From contig NZ_LT706987.1 of the NCBI RefSeq assembly GCF_900155655.1, positions 2,803,395-2,867,394 on the forward strand: a DNA stretch of 64,000 bases, given 5' to 3'. This DNA comes from Prevotella ihumii (GTDB lineage Bacteria > Bacteroidota > Bacteroidia > Bacteroidales > Bacteroidaceae). Below the pieces are notes generated by a model. The model was not told the DNA's origin, searched no databases, and saw only the letters and a list, made by a program, of their open reading frames with translations. A program made the translations under genes and the position numbers. This document shows positions 18,062 through 26,562 of the stretch, one piece after another (positions within the stretch are counted from its first letter, which is position 1; each line of letters opens with the position of its first letter).

Positions 18062-18110
18062 TAAAAATAAAAGCATACATTCGCATCGTGTAAGATACGA
18101 ATGTATGCTT
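18062..18110 (-). terminator. Terminator of the nucleotidyltransferase gene
   Basis: Perfect 13-bp stem AAGCATACATTCG / CGAATGTATGCTT; on the minus strand it is followed by TTATTTTTAT. Confidence 0.75.
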
Positions 18111-18122
18111 TGTTGTTAATAT

Positions 18123-19034
18123 TTAGAATAATTTAGAAGGATAAACGCCTTCGTCAATCAACTTTTGTATGCGAGCCACAACGCCATCTCTATCCGCAGG
18201 GTAGGTAACGCCAAACCACGTGCTGGTGGTATCGAGAACCTTTACAGTGGCTGTGTTGTCGTTGATGAGCTTGTTTACCATCATTGGAATGAAGTATTCC
18301 GACTTCTTGTTCTCCATATTCTTAGGGTCTGACAAGAACTCCTTGAAGTAAGCATCGCTATACTCAAAGTAGTCGGGGGTAAATCCCCATACATTCATCG
18401 AAGTAGGTGTATTGTCGTCAACTATTGTCCACGACTCGTCCTCATTCATATATTGCACCTTGCCGTCACGGCGTTCTATCTTTGTGCGTTCCACAACTGT
18501 TGTGAGGTTGCCTTCAGCATTGGTAGAACAAAGTCCACGAGATACAGTTCCGTTTTCGCTCAATGTGTTGCCTACACGGAAGCCCACCATTGCATAACTA
18601 TTGCGAGCACCTTTAGGGAGGTCTGACAAGAATTTGCCAATAACCTTGAAGCAATCACGATTGTAGAAATCGTCGCAATTGATAACGCAGAAAGGTTCTT
18701 TGATAACATCTTTTGCCATCAAAATAGCGTGGTTGGTTCCCCAAGGTTTTTCGCGTCCTTCTGGTACTGTGAAGCCTTCGGGAAGTGCGTCTATTGCTTG
18801 AAAAACAAGCTCGGCAGGGATATGACCTTCATATTTAGACAATACTTGCTCGCGGAATTGCTGTTCGAAGTCTCTACGGATAACGAAAACTATTTTACCG
18901 AAGCCCGCTTGAATAGCATCGTAAATAGAGTAATCCATAATGGTTTCGCCATTAGGCCCTAATCCGTCAAGCTGTTTCAATCCACCATAGCGGCTGCCCA
19001 TACCAGCTGCAAGAAGCAATAATGTTGGTTTCAT
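18123..19034 (-). CDS. NTP-dependent sugar-phosphate nucleotidyltransferase family protein
   Basis: 303 residues with the nucleotidyltransferase signature LLAAGMGSRYGGLKQ at the N-terminus (nucleotide loop), the metal-binding CDDFYNRD segment, and a central sugar-binding region (NVWGFTPDYFEY). It resembles the Bacteroidales NTP-transferase family related to GlmU/RfbA N-domains. The sugar and nucleotide are unknown. Own promoter and terminator, single gene. Confidence 0.85.
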   Translation of the reverse strand: MKPTLLLLAAGMGSRYGGLKQLDGLGPNGETIMDYSIYDAIQAGFGKIVFVIRRDFEQQFREQVLSKYEGHIPAELVFQAIDALPEGFTVPEGREKPWGTNHAILMAKDVIKEPFCVINCDDFYNRDCFKVIGKFLSDLPKGARNSYAMVGFRVGNTLSENGTVSRGLCSTNAEGNLTTVVERTKIERRDGKVQYMNEDESWTIVDDNTPTSMNVWGFTPDYFEYSDAYFKEFLSDPKNMENKKSEYFIPMMVNKLINDNTATVKVLDTTSTWFGVTYPADRDGVVARIQKLIDEGVYPSKLF

Positions 19035-19084
19035 ATTGATATATTTATAATATTTAAAATTTCAAGTATTCCTCTTTTTCATTG

Positions 19085-19093
19085 GCAAAGGTA
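19085..19093 (-). promoter_or_regulatory. -7 element for the nucleotidyltransferase gene
   Basis: TACCTTTGC on the minus strand, about 50 bases before the start codon at 19034. Confidence 0.55.
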
Positions 19094-19117
19094 CGAAAAA
19101 GATGTGAGAAACGAAAC

Positions 19118-19152
19118 GAAAAAAACTCCCAAATGGTAGTTTATTTGGGAGT
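19118..19152 (-). terminator. Terminator of the MATE/FMN operon
   Basis: Minus-strand stem ACTCCCAAAT / ATTTGGGAGT followed by TTTTTTCG; lies just after the stop at 19189. Confidence 0.8.
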
Positions 19153-19188
19153 GGAGTGATATTTTTAAGTTTAAAAGTAAATCTTATG

Positions 19189-20268
19189 TTATTTCCATTT
19201 GCCTTCGGCGAGTTTGAACAACGAACCTGTTGGGCAAACAAAACGGCAATAAGGACGAGGAATAAACAACGAAAGAATGAGCGTAACTGCACCGATAAGA
19301 AGAACAGCTACCGATGCTGAGTAGAAGATAAATGCTGAAAAGACTTCGTAATCCATCCATTCTGTGCATACACCTATGGCTGCTAAGAGCATTAAAACGT
19401 AGAATAATATTTGGCGGAAGAAGTTGAGCCGCTTGCTTATCGTGCTACTCATTTTCCATTTTCGCTTGTTCGTTTTGCCCAATAAGTCTTGCATCGAACC
19501 ACAAGGGCATACGTGTATGCAGTAGTATTGCTTCTTTCCAAAGAGGGGATAGATAAAGGCTGTGGCAAGCATAATGAGCGGGATGAGCGATGCCCAAAGG
19601 TCGATACCGTTCGACATATATTTTACAAACACACCCCAAGACAAGAATATGCCACCCCAAAAACCAAGTACTGCAACATTTAAAACTTGCTGTAAAAGGC
19701 GATAATATTTATTTTTATAGAATAAAGGAATGACGGCTGCCATCAATACAATGATGAGTCCGATAGTGTCCTTTGTACTTAGGTCTGCTTTTTCTTGTGC
19801 TGAAGGGGTCTGAGTTCTCTGTGCTGCAAATTCTAAACCGCGTTTTACATTTCTTATTATGGCTTTGGAAGAATAGGTTGCACCACTTACTGCGTCTACA
19901 TTCATATTCTGTGCAACATTAATGGTCTTCCCGTTCCATTGTGTGAGTAAGGTCTTGGCTTCGTTAAAGAAGTCGGGAGTCTCTGAATTTGGCAATGCTG
20001 TTACCTTAATTACCTTGTTATTCTTGATATAAATTTCTAATGGTACTATGCCACCATAGCCCTCAATATTCTTGCCAAGCGATGTTGTGTTGACAACCAT
20101 TGTGCCATCAGCCTCTGTGCGAAGCGTGTCTATTGTTTTAGAGACAGGCTTCTCAGTGGTCAATTCTGCAAGGTTATGCCCCCAGATGCGGCTATCACGC
20201 TGTGCAGCGATGATTGTTACAATGGCGAAACATATTGCGAGAAAGATTATTTGCTTTGTTTTTTGCAT
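19189..20268 (-). CDS. Membrane FMN-binding / 4Fe-4S protein (NosR/NirI-like)
   Basis: 359 residues. N-terminal signal-anchor, then a periplasmic FMN-binding domain (residues about 60-150) with the VDAVSGATYSSKA attachment-type motif (the Thr would carry covalent FMN, as in RnfG/NqrC/NosR). Four to five membrane helices follow. Two cytoplasmic cysteine motifs, CIHVCPCGS and CRFVCPTGS, suggest an iron-sulfur site. Likely moves electrons across the membrane; donor and acceptor are unknown. Its start overlaps the MATE stop by 22 bases, so the two genes are coupled. Confidence 0.82.
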   Translation of the reverse strand: MQKTKQIIFLAICFAIVTIIAAQRDSRIWGHNLAELTTEKPVSKTIDTLRTEADGTMVVNTTSLGKNIEGYGGIVPLEIYIKNNKVIKVTALPNSETPDFFNEAKTLLTQWNGKTINVAQNMNVDAVSGATYSSKAIIRNVKRGLEFAAQRTQTPSAQEKADLSTKDTIGLIIVLMAAVIPLFYKNKYYRLLQQVLNVAVLGFWGGIFLSWGVFVKYMSNGIDLWASLIPLIMLATAFIYPLFGKKQYYCIHVCPCGSMQDLLGKTNKRKWKMSSTISKRLNFFRQILFYVLMLLAAIGVCTEWMDYEVFSAFIFYSASVAVLLIGAVTLILSLFIPRPYCRFVCPTGSLFKLAEGKWK

Positions 20269-21620
20269 CTTTGTGTGTGTGATACTTCGTTTAATCGCTT
20301 CCTAAAATAATAATAATACATTAATCCCGCAGTGGTAAGACCAAATGGGAAAGCTGACCAAATACCCAAAAGTCCCATTTCAAAGTAAATGCCAAAGAGA
20401 TAACTAAGCGGTAAACTAACAACAAAATAAGCAATGAAGGCGGTGTACATCAATGGTTTAACATACGAAAGACCACGCAATGCGTTGCCGTATGCGCATT
20501 GCATTCCATCGCCAAACTGATAAATAATCATTGGAATGATAACTTGTCCCACCATTACCCATACAGCTTCATTGTCGGTAAATACTGCTCCAAGTTGGTT
20601 GCGGAATATTATTACAGGCACAGAAACTGCAGTGGCAATTAATAATATAAGGTGAAATCCTGCGGAAGTGGACAGTTTAACAGCCTTAAAATCTTGTTGT
20701 CCTGTGAAATAACTTACACGTACAGCAACCGCAGAAGCCATTCCATAATAGACCATATAAAAGAATTGAGAGATAGTAAGCATTACCTGATGGGCAGCAA
20801 GGGCTTGTGTTCCAATCCATCCTACCATAACTGAGGTAAGACTAAAGCCTGCTGTTTCTAATCCCATCTGCATACTTAGAGGGAAGCCAATTTTGCATAG
20901 GTGGTTTATATCTTTCTTGCTAACAGGCTCGGACTTGAAACCTTGCTTGTAAATATGAAAACGTTTGACAGCAAAAAAGATAACTACAAAGGCGATAGAC
21001 ATCACAATGCGAGAAAACATAGTAGAAAGCCCTGCGCCTAAAAGTCCGAGTTCGGGGAAGCCGAACTTACCATAGATAAGAATATAATTTCCAACGATGT
21101 TAAGCAAATTGCCCACTATGAGTATCCACATAGCTGTCTTTGTGTCGGTAATACCATCAGAAAACTGCTTAAAAGTATTGAACCACGTAACGAAAGGTAA
21201 TGATATGAGGTTGACCAAGAAGTAAGGCCGCATCAGTGGAAGTAGCTCCTCTGGTTGTCCTAAATTACCAAGATTAAGATACAACACTACCATTATAATG
21301 GCCAAAAGCACTGCCAATAGCGTATTAGCTATCAGTGAGTTCTTGAGCATTCCGCCTATCTTTAAATTTTCTTCTCTACCATACAACGCACCCACGACAG
21401 GAGTTAAGCCATACGAGAAGCCCATCGCAAAGATAAGCACGAGTACAAACATATTGTTGACAAAGGCTGCTGCACCCAGCTCGGTGGTGCTGTGGCGGCC
21501 AATCATCAATGTATCGGCAAAATTTAAAATAATAGTCCCGATCTGTCCAATGATGATGGGAACCCCCAATTGGGTTAATGCTTTGTAATGTGTTTTGTAA
21601 ATTTTGAGATTAAATTCCAT
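20247..21620 (-). CDS. MATE-family efflux transporter
   Basis: 457 residues with twelve hydrophobic segments in two pseudo-symmetrical halves. Family landmarks are QIGTIILNFADTLMIGR in helix 1, GFSYGLTPVVGALYGR in helix 2, and IGFPLSMQMGLETAGFSLT at the start of the second half. Uses a Na+ or H+ gradient to export cationic compounds. First gene of a pair with the FMN/4Fe-4S protein. Confidence 0.93.
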   Translation of the reverse strand: MEFNLKIYKTHYKALTQLGVPIIIGQIGTIILNFADTLMIGRHSTTELGAAAFVNNMFVLVLIFAMGFSYGLTPVVGALYGREENLKIGGMLKNSLIANTLLAVLLAIIMVVLYLNLGNLGQPEELLPLMRPYFLVNLISLPFVTWFNTFKQFSDGITDTKTAMWILIVGNLLNIVGNYILIYGKFGFPELGLLGAGLSTMFSRIVMSIAFVVIFFAVKRFHIYKQGFKSEPVSKKDINHLCKIGFPLSMQMGLETAGFSLTSVMVGWIGTQALAAHQVMLTISQFFYMVYYGMASAVAVRVSYFTGQQDFKAVKLSTSAGFHLILLIATAVSVPVIIFRNQLGAVFTDNEAVWVMVGQVIIPMIIYQFGDGMQCAYGNALRGLSYVKPLMYTAFIAYFVVSLPLSYLFGIYFEMGLLGIWSAFPFGLTTAGLMYYYYFRKRLNEVSHTQRCKKQSK

Positions 21621-21635
21621 TAATACAATCTTTTT

Positions 21636-23138
21636 TTATTTGCTACGATATTGTGGCCGTAGCTCCACTTTTGGCACTTTCATAGTGTCGCCAGCACTCA
21701 TCTTATTTACTCCATTGAGTACTTGGAAATAGCCCACCATATCTGGTCCGAGGGCTTTTCTACTATACGACTCCATTGTTTCGCCTTTCTTGAGTACCAC
21801 AATCTTTTCTACACCAATGATGTCGTAAGCTCCGTAACGTATCTTGGGATTGTTGCTAAGTTTCTTAAACTCATTGTTTTCTACCGATGGAGTAGCATCT
21901 TCTACCTTCTCTTTTATTGGTTTTTGGGTAGGCTTTTCAGCTTGTACTATTGCTGTATTACCTTCTTTCTTATGTGGCTTTACTGCCTCTTGTTCCACCT
22001 TTACCTTGAGGTCATCGCGCTTATTGTCTCTTATTGCGCAATCTTTTCCAAACTTATATGCACCAAATACGCATAAAATGATGAACATAGCTATTAAAAG
22101 CCACCACCAATTTTGCTTCTTCTTGGGCTCTTCTATACTTGAAGTATTAACCGAAGGAGAAACTTTAGCAGGCTCTTCTACAGCAGTTTCTGCAGATTTG
22201 GTTTCTATTTCAACAATCTTTGCAGGTTCTTCATCTGGAGTTGGCTCATTTGGAGTGGGCTGAATATGAATAGGAGCGATAGGTTTCTCTTCTTTTTGCA
22301 CAACCTCTTCTGTCGCTTTCTCCATTGTTGGGGTAGGCATAATAGGCTGTACAAGTGGTTGGGTTGGTTCTTCTATCTGCTGTAGAACAACCTCTTTCTC
22401 GCCTTCAATTATTTCTTCCTTTGTTTCAGCTACCTCTTCTTTGACTTCAGTTGGCTCTTCTTTCGCTTCAATTATCTTTTCTTGCGTATCAACTGTTCCA
22501 TCTTTAGTGTCAGTTACTTCTTGTTTTGCCTCATTCGAACTAATTAATGGTTCAACTGCTACTACTTTTTCAGATGTCTCCGCTTCTTTTTGAATTTCTG
22601 TTTTATCTACTTCTTCTGTCTTTGCACCAAATCTTTCATTGCTTTCAACAATTTCTTCAGCGAGCGTTTCTTCAACTTTTATGTCTTTTGTTGTTAAGTT
22701 TTGAGCTTGTTCTTCAACCTTTTCAGCCTTTTCCTCAACCTTTTCAGAAGTTTCGGTTAGAATCTCTTCAGCTGTTTCTTCTTCTGTTGTCTTGAAATCA
22801 ATGTCTTCAAAATCCACTCCATCTTGTAAAACAACAGTTTCAAACTGTGAGAATGGCTTATTTACAAGCTCTTTCATATATGCATCGGGTGTAAAGCTCA
22901 CCTTTTCGTGACCCTCTATTACCACACGTTCGCCCGTGTTGACATTGATGCTTTCACGAGGTTTTACAGCTTGAATTTTGAACGTTCCCAAGCCTTTAAT
23001 CTTCACTTGCTTGTCAGCCTTCAATCCTTCGTTTACAATATCAAAAACTGCATTAGCAAAGAGTTCAGCATCTTTTGCCGAAAGTTTGTGCTTTTTTACA
23101 AGCAAATCGCTGATGAGTTGTAATGATGTTTTAGCCAT
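21636..23138 (-). CDS. HU-domain, Glu-rich, single-TM, LysM-like protein
   Basis: 500 residues. N-terminal HU/IHF-type fold (1 to about 95: VKIKGLGTFKIQAVKPRESINVNTGE). A long low-complexity stretch rich in Glu, Val, Thr and Lys (about 115-340) follows, then one membrane helix (WWWLLIAMFIILCVFGAYKF, about 345-365). The C-terminal LysM-like segment (VLKKGETMESYSRKALGPD...GDTMKVPK) is likely periplasmic. The order suggests cytosolic DNA binding tethered to peptidoglycan. Start coupled to the HU gene by a TAATG overlap. Confidence 0.8.
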   Translation of the reverse strand: MAKTSLQLISDLLVKKHKLSAKDAELFANAVFDIVNEGLKADKQVKIKGLGTFKIQAVKPRESINVNTGERVVIEGHEKVSFTPDAYMKELVNKPFSQFETVVLQDGVDFEDIDFKTTEEETAEEILTETSEKVEEKAEKVEEQAQNLTTKDIKVEETLAEEIVESNERFGAKTEEVDKTEIQKEAETSEKVVAVEPLISSNEAKQEVTDTKDGTVDTQEKIIEAKEEPTEVKEEVAETKEEIIEGEKEVVLQQIEEPTQPLVQPIMPTPTMEKATEEVVQKEEKPIAPIHIQPTPNEPTPDEEPAKIVEIETKSAETAVEEPAKVSPSVNTSSIEEPKKKQNWWWLLIAMFIILCVFGAYKFGKDCAIRDNKRDDLKVKVEQEAVKPHKKEGNTAIVQAEKPTQKPIKEKVEDATPSVENNEFKKLSNNPKIRYGAYDIIGVEKIVVLKKGETMESYSRKALGPDMVGYFQVLNGVNKMSAGDTMKVPKVELRPQYRSK

Positions 23139-23425
23139 TATTCAACCCCTCCTTTCTTCAATTGTTCTTTAATAGATGCTGTAGGACGAAAATTTAGCAC
23201 CAACTTGGGCGGAACAAGCATACGCTGTCCCGTTCCAGGATTGACCATCACACGCTCCAACCGTTTCTTTACTTCGAATGTGCCAAAGCCGTTTACCTGA
23301 ACAGGATTGCCATCTTCGAAGCTATCGCCCATTGCGGCAATAACTGTCTTCACGTATTTCTGTGTATTCTCTTGCGAAAATCCAGTCTTATTAGCCAATG
23401 CTGCTATGAATTCTTTATTGTTCAT
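23138..23425 (-). CDS. HU-family DNA-binding protein
   Basis: 95 residues, the normal HU length: MNNKEFIAALANKTG, VQVNGFGTFEVKKR, and the DNA-binding arm VNPGTGQRMLVPPKLVLNFRP. Nucleoid architecture protein. Its stop overlaps the start of the membrane HU/LysM gene (TAATG), implying stoichiometric co-translation. Confidence 0.92.
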   Translation of the reverse strand: MNNKEFIAALANKTGFSQENTQKYVKTVIAAMGDSFEDGNPVQVNGFGTFEVKKRLERVMVNPGTGQRMLVPPKLVLNFRPTASIKEQLKKGGVE

Positions 23426-23553
23426 ATTGTGCTAAAATTTATGTTTTCTAAGTCCAATGCTACACCGAATGTAAATTATTGGATAACAAAGGGATATACT
23501 AAGTATATTATATATTTACTCTAAGTATAGAGAAGTAAAGTCAAGGCGTGCTT

Positions 23554-24849
23554 TTATACCACCTCACCATAGAGGTCGAACTCATCAGAATCGGTAATAT
23601 GCACCTGATAGAAATTGCCTACACGAAGACGTTTTTCGGCTTTTATCAAAACTTCTGGGTCAACATCGGGCGAGCAAAATTCGCTTCTTCCTATGTAATA
23701 GTCGCCCTCTTTGCGGTCAATGATAACCTTTAGCGTTTGTCCCACCTTCTCTGCTTCTATCTCGGTAGATATTTCTTGCTGCAAAGCCATAAGTCTGTCT
23801 AATCGTTTTTGCTTTACTGCTTCTGGAACATCGTCCTCGTAATGCTTGTAAGCGTATGTTCCTTCCTCGTGCGAATAAGCAAATGCCCCCATACGCTCGA
23901 ACCTTGCCCAACGTACAAACTCCATTAACTCTTCAAAATCCTCATCGGTCTCTCCTGGGAAACCCACAAGGAGGGTAGTGCGGAGATGCAATCCTGGGAC
24001 TCGTTCACGTATCTGTCGGATAAATTCCATCGTCTCCTTCTTCGTAACGTGTCGACGCATACGTGTGAGCATATTGTCGGAAACGTGCTGCAAAGCCACA
24101 TCTAAGTATTTGCAAACTTGTGGCTTTTCACGAATAACGTCCAACAAGTCCATTGGAAACTGGTTAGGATAAGCGTAGTGCAAGCGTATCCATTCCACTT
24201 TAGGAATGTCTGCCATTCGTTCAATAAGTTCGGTGATGTGGTGTTTGCCATCAAGGTCAACCCCGTAATAGGTCAACTCCTGTTCTATCACCTGAAACTC
24301 TTTCACCCCATTAGCAGCCAATTCTCTCACTTCATTGAGCACATCGTCCATCTTTCGCGACTGATGTTTGCCCGTAATAAGCGGTATGGCACAATATGCG
24401 CAATGACGATCGCAGCCTTCAGCAATCTTTATATAAGCATAGTGACGAGGTGTAGTAAGACGGCGGCGACCATCACACGATGGCACTTCAGCCTTTCCTA
24501 AATCGGTAAGCAATTGTTTGAAATTGAACTTCCCATAAAACTTATCCACCTCAGGAATTTCATTTTCCAGCTCGTCCTTATATCTTTGAGACAGACAACC
24601 CATTACGTAGAGGCGGCTGAGCTGTCCGTTATTCTTTCTATTTACAAATTCGAGAATAGTGTTTATGCTCTCTTCCTTTGCCGTTTCTATGAAACCACAA
24701 GTATTAATGACAGCTATTTCGCCTTGTGGTCGCTTGGCATCGTGTACACAATCGTAACCATTGGTTTCAAACTGCTTCATCAATAGCTCCGAATCGACAA
24801 GATTTTTGGAGCAACCCATTGTGATTATATCTATCTGATTTTTCTTCAT
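23554..24849 (-). CDS. rimO: Ribosomal protein S12 methylthiotransferase RimO
   Basis: 431 residues. UPF0004 domain with TMGCSKNLVDSE (first cluster Cys), radical-SAM motif CDRHCAYC near 147, and a C-terminal TRAM domain (VIIDRKEGDYYIGRSEF...). Methylthiolates the conserved aspartate of S12. The start gives the family-typical N-terminus. Followed on the same strand, 45 bases away, by ftsY upstream, so the two are probably co-transcribed. Confidence 0.96.
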   Translation of the reverse strand: MKKNQIDIITMGCSKNLVDSELLMKQFETNGYDCVHDAKRPQGEIAVINTCGFIETAKEESINTILEFVNRKNNGQLSRLYVMGCLSQRYKDELENEIPEVDKFYGKFNFKQLLTDLGKAEVPSCDGRRRLTTPRHYAYIKIAEGCDRHCAYCAIPLITGKHQSRKMDDVLNEVRELAANGVKEFQVIEQELTYYGVDLDGKHHITELIERMADIPKVEWIRLHYAYPNQFPMDLLDVIREKPQVCKYLDVALQHVSDNMLTRMRRHVTKKETMEFIRQIRERVPGLHLRTTLLVGFPGETDEDFEELMEFVRWARFERMGAFAYSHEEGTYAYKHYEDDVPEAVKQKRLDRLMALQQEISTEIEAEKVGQTLKVIIDRKEGDYYIGRSEFCSPDVDPEVLIKAEKRLRVGNFYQVHITDSDEFDLYGEVV

Positions 24850-24894
24850 TCACTCTTTGTCCACACCATCAATTAGGGTGTGGTGTTATCCTTA

Positions 24895-25851
24895 TTAATC
24901 CTTTTTAAACAAGCTATCTACAAATTGTTCTTTGTTGAATAACTGCAAGTCTTCCATACCTTCGCCCAAGCCGATATACTTCACAGGCACTTTCAATTGG
25001 TCACTGATACCTATTACAACTCCTCCTTTAGCCGTTCCGTCCAACTTTGTGATAGCCAACGATGTAATCTGTGTAACCGAAGCAAATTGTTTAGCCTGTT
25101 CAAAAGCATTCTGTCCCGTACTACCATCAAGCACCAACATCACTTCGTCTGGTGCTTCAGGCATTACTTTCTTCATTACTTCCTTAATCTTTTTCAGCTC
25201 GTTCATCAATCCCACCTTGTTGTGCAAACGTCCTGCAGTATCAATTATCACCACATCAGCTCCATTTGCTTTGGCGCTCTGAATGGTGTCAAAAGCCACG
25301 CTGGCAGGGTCGCTACCCATTTGTTGCTTGATAACGGGTACCCCCACACGTTCACCCCAAATACATATCTGCTCCACAGCAGCCGCACGGAACGTATCAG
25401 CCGCACCAAGGTAAACCTTCTTTCCTGCTTTCTTGAATTGGTAAGCTAATTTGCCGATAGTAGTAGTTTTGCCCACGCCGTTTACACCTACAATGAGTAT
25501 AACGTAAGGTTTGTGGTCGGTCGGGAAGTCCCAATCCTCGGCATTCTCGGTATTATTTTCGGTCAATAAACGTGCTATTTCTTCACGCAACACTGCATTG
25601 AGTTCGGATGTAGATACATACTTGTCACGTGCAATGCGTTCTTCGATGCGCTGAATAATCTTCACAGTTGTGTCTACTCCTACATCTGATGTGATGAGGA
25701 TTTCTTCAAGGTTGTCCAACACTTCGTCATCAACCTTTGACTTACCTGCTACAGCTCTTGCCAATTTAGAAAATACACTCTGCTTGGTAGTCTCTAAACC
25801 CTTGTCAAGAACTTCTTTCTTGTTCTTATTGAATAATCCGAAAAATCCCAT
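24895..25851 (-). CDS. ftsY: Signal recognition particle receptor FtsY
   Basis: 318 residues. SRP-type GTPase with G1 GVNGVGKTTTIGKL (about 121), DTFRAAAVEQ, G3 DTAGR (about 205), TKLDGTAKGG (about 268) and closing GLGEGMEDLQLF. Lacks the long acidic A-domain of E. coli FtsY, as is usual in Bacteroidota. Docks ribosome-SRP complexes at the membrane. Confidence 0.96.
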   Translation of the reverse strand: MGFFGLFNKNKKEVLDKGLETTKQSVFSKLARAVAGKSKVDDEVLDNLEEILITSDVGVDTTVKIIQRIEERIARDKYVSTSELNAVLREEIARLLTENNTENAEDWDFPTDHKPYVILIVGVNGVGKTTTIGKLAYQFKKAGKKVYLGAADTFRAAAVEQICIWGERVGVPVIKQQMGSDPASVAFDTIQSAKANGADVVIIDTAGRLHNKVGLMNELKKIKEVMKKVMPEAPDEVMLVLDGSTGQNAFEQAKQFASVTQITSLAITKLDGTAKGGVVIGISDQLKVPVKYIGLGEGMEDLQLFNKEQFVDSLFKKD

Positions 25852-26046
25852 AATTAGCTAATTTGTATGCGAAGATATTATATGGTGCATCGCATTGTTA
25901 AGTGCAAAACGCAATAAGAAGCGTATTTACATTTTACAACACGTTGCTTTTATTTAGTGCAAAGTTAACATAAAATTAATAAACAACAAAGAATTTAGGG
26001 GTTACATTCATTATTGCAACGATAAGTTATGTTGTTTTTTGCTTAT

Positions 26047-26140
26047 TTAACCCAAAACGGTCATTAGACCAGTTGAGAGGTGCTTGTTCATTTATTTACA
26101 AAACCTATGAGATGTCTTTTTGTTTTGTTTTGGGATTATT
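26047..26140. mobile_element. Degenerate TTAAACCC-type element, copy C3
   Basis: Begins TTAACCCAAAACGGTCATTAGACCAG and shares the following segment, including a CCTATGAGATGTCTTTT stretch, with the right half of element C1 in reverse. The other end is not recognisable. Lies in the 700-base gap between ftsY and mutS2. Confidence 0.55.
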
Positions 26141-26206
26141 ATCTTTTTGGACATCTAAACGTATGAAAAAATACACGCTAATCACACATTTTGAGCACTA
26201 AACACT

Positions 26207-26385
26207 ATTGTTCTATTTGCGAACACATCGTGAATACAAAATCATACATCTATCTTTTAGTTGCAAAACATATATGTTTGAGGTTGTCAAAGTTGAACTT
26301 TGGGAGGGTAAAACATATATGTTTTGGGTGGTGAAACATATATGTTTTGCAGCGTGTTTGTAAATTGCTTATAATCAATATGTTA
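26207..26385 (+). repeat. Phased-palindrome repeat R, copy 3
   Basis: ATTGTTCTATT tag, then AAAACATATATGTTTG, CAAAGTTGAACTTTG, AAAACATATATGTTTT and GAAACATATATGTTTT with spacers AGGTTGT, GGAGGGT and GGGTGGT, then a TTATAATCAATATGTTA tail. Located upstream of ftsY. Confidence 0.85.
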
Positions 26386-26500
26386 CATAGTGAGTTTTTA
26401 ACGATTATTCCTTTTTTAGGATTGGTCTATTCTTCTGTTGCTCATTTTTTGTTCCTCTGCCTTATATATAATAAGGTCTACTCCTTATGCACGTCTCTAT

Positions 26501-26562
26501 TTAACCCAAATCGGTCGTTAGACTTCTTCGAGATTTGCGGGCTAATGACCGTTTTGGGCTTA
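26501..26562. mobile_element. 62-bp minimal TTAAACCC-type element (B3) at the mutS2 stop
   Basis: TTAACCCAAATCGGTCGTTAGAC at one end and GCTAATGACCGTTTTGGGCTTAA at the other. The short centre joins the two ends of element B (compare 60602-60801) through the shared TTTGCG. Its last three bases form the mutS2 stop codon read on the minus strand. Confidence 0.7.
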
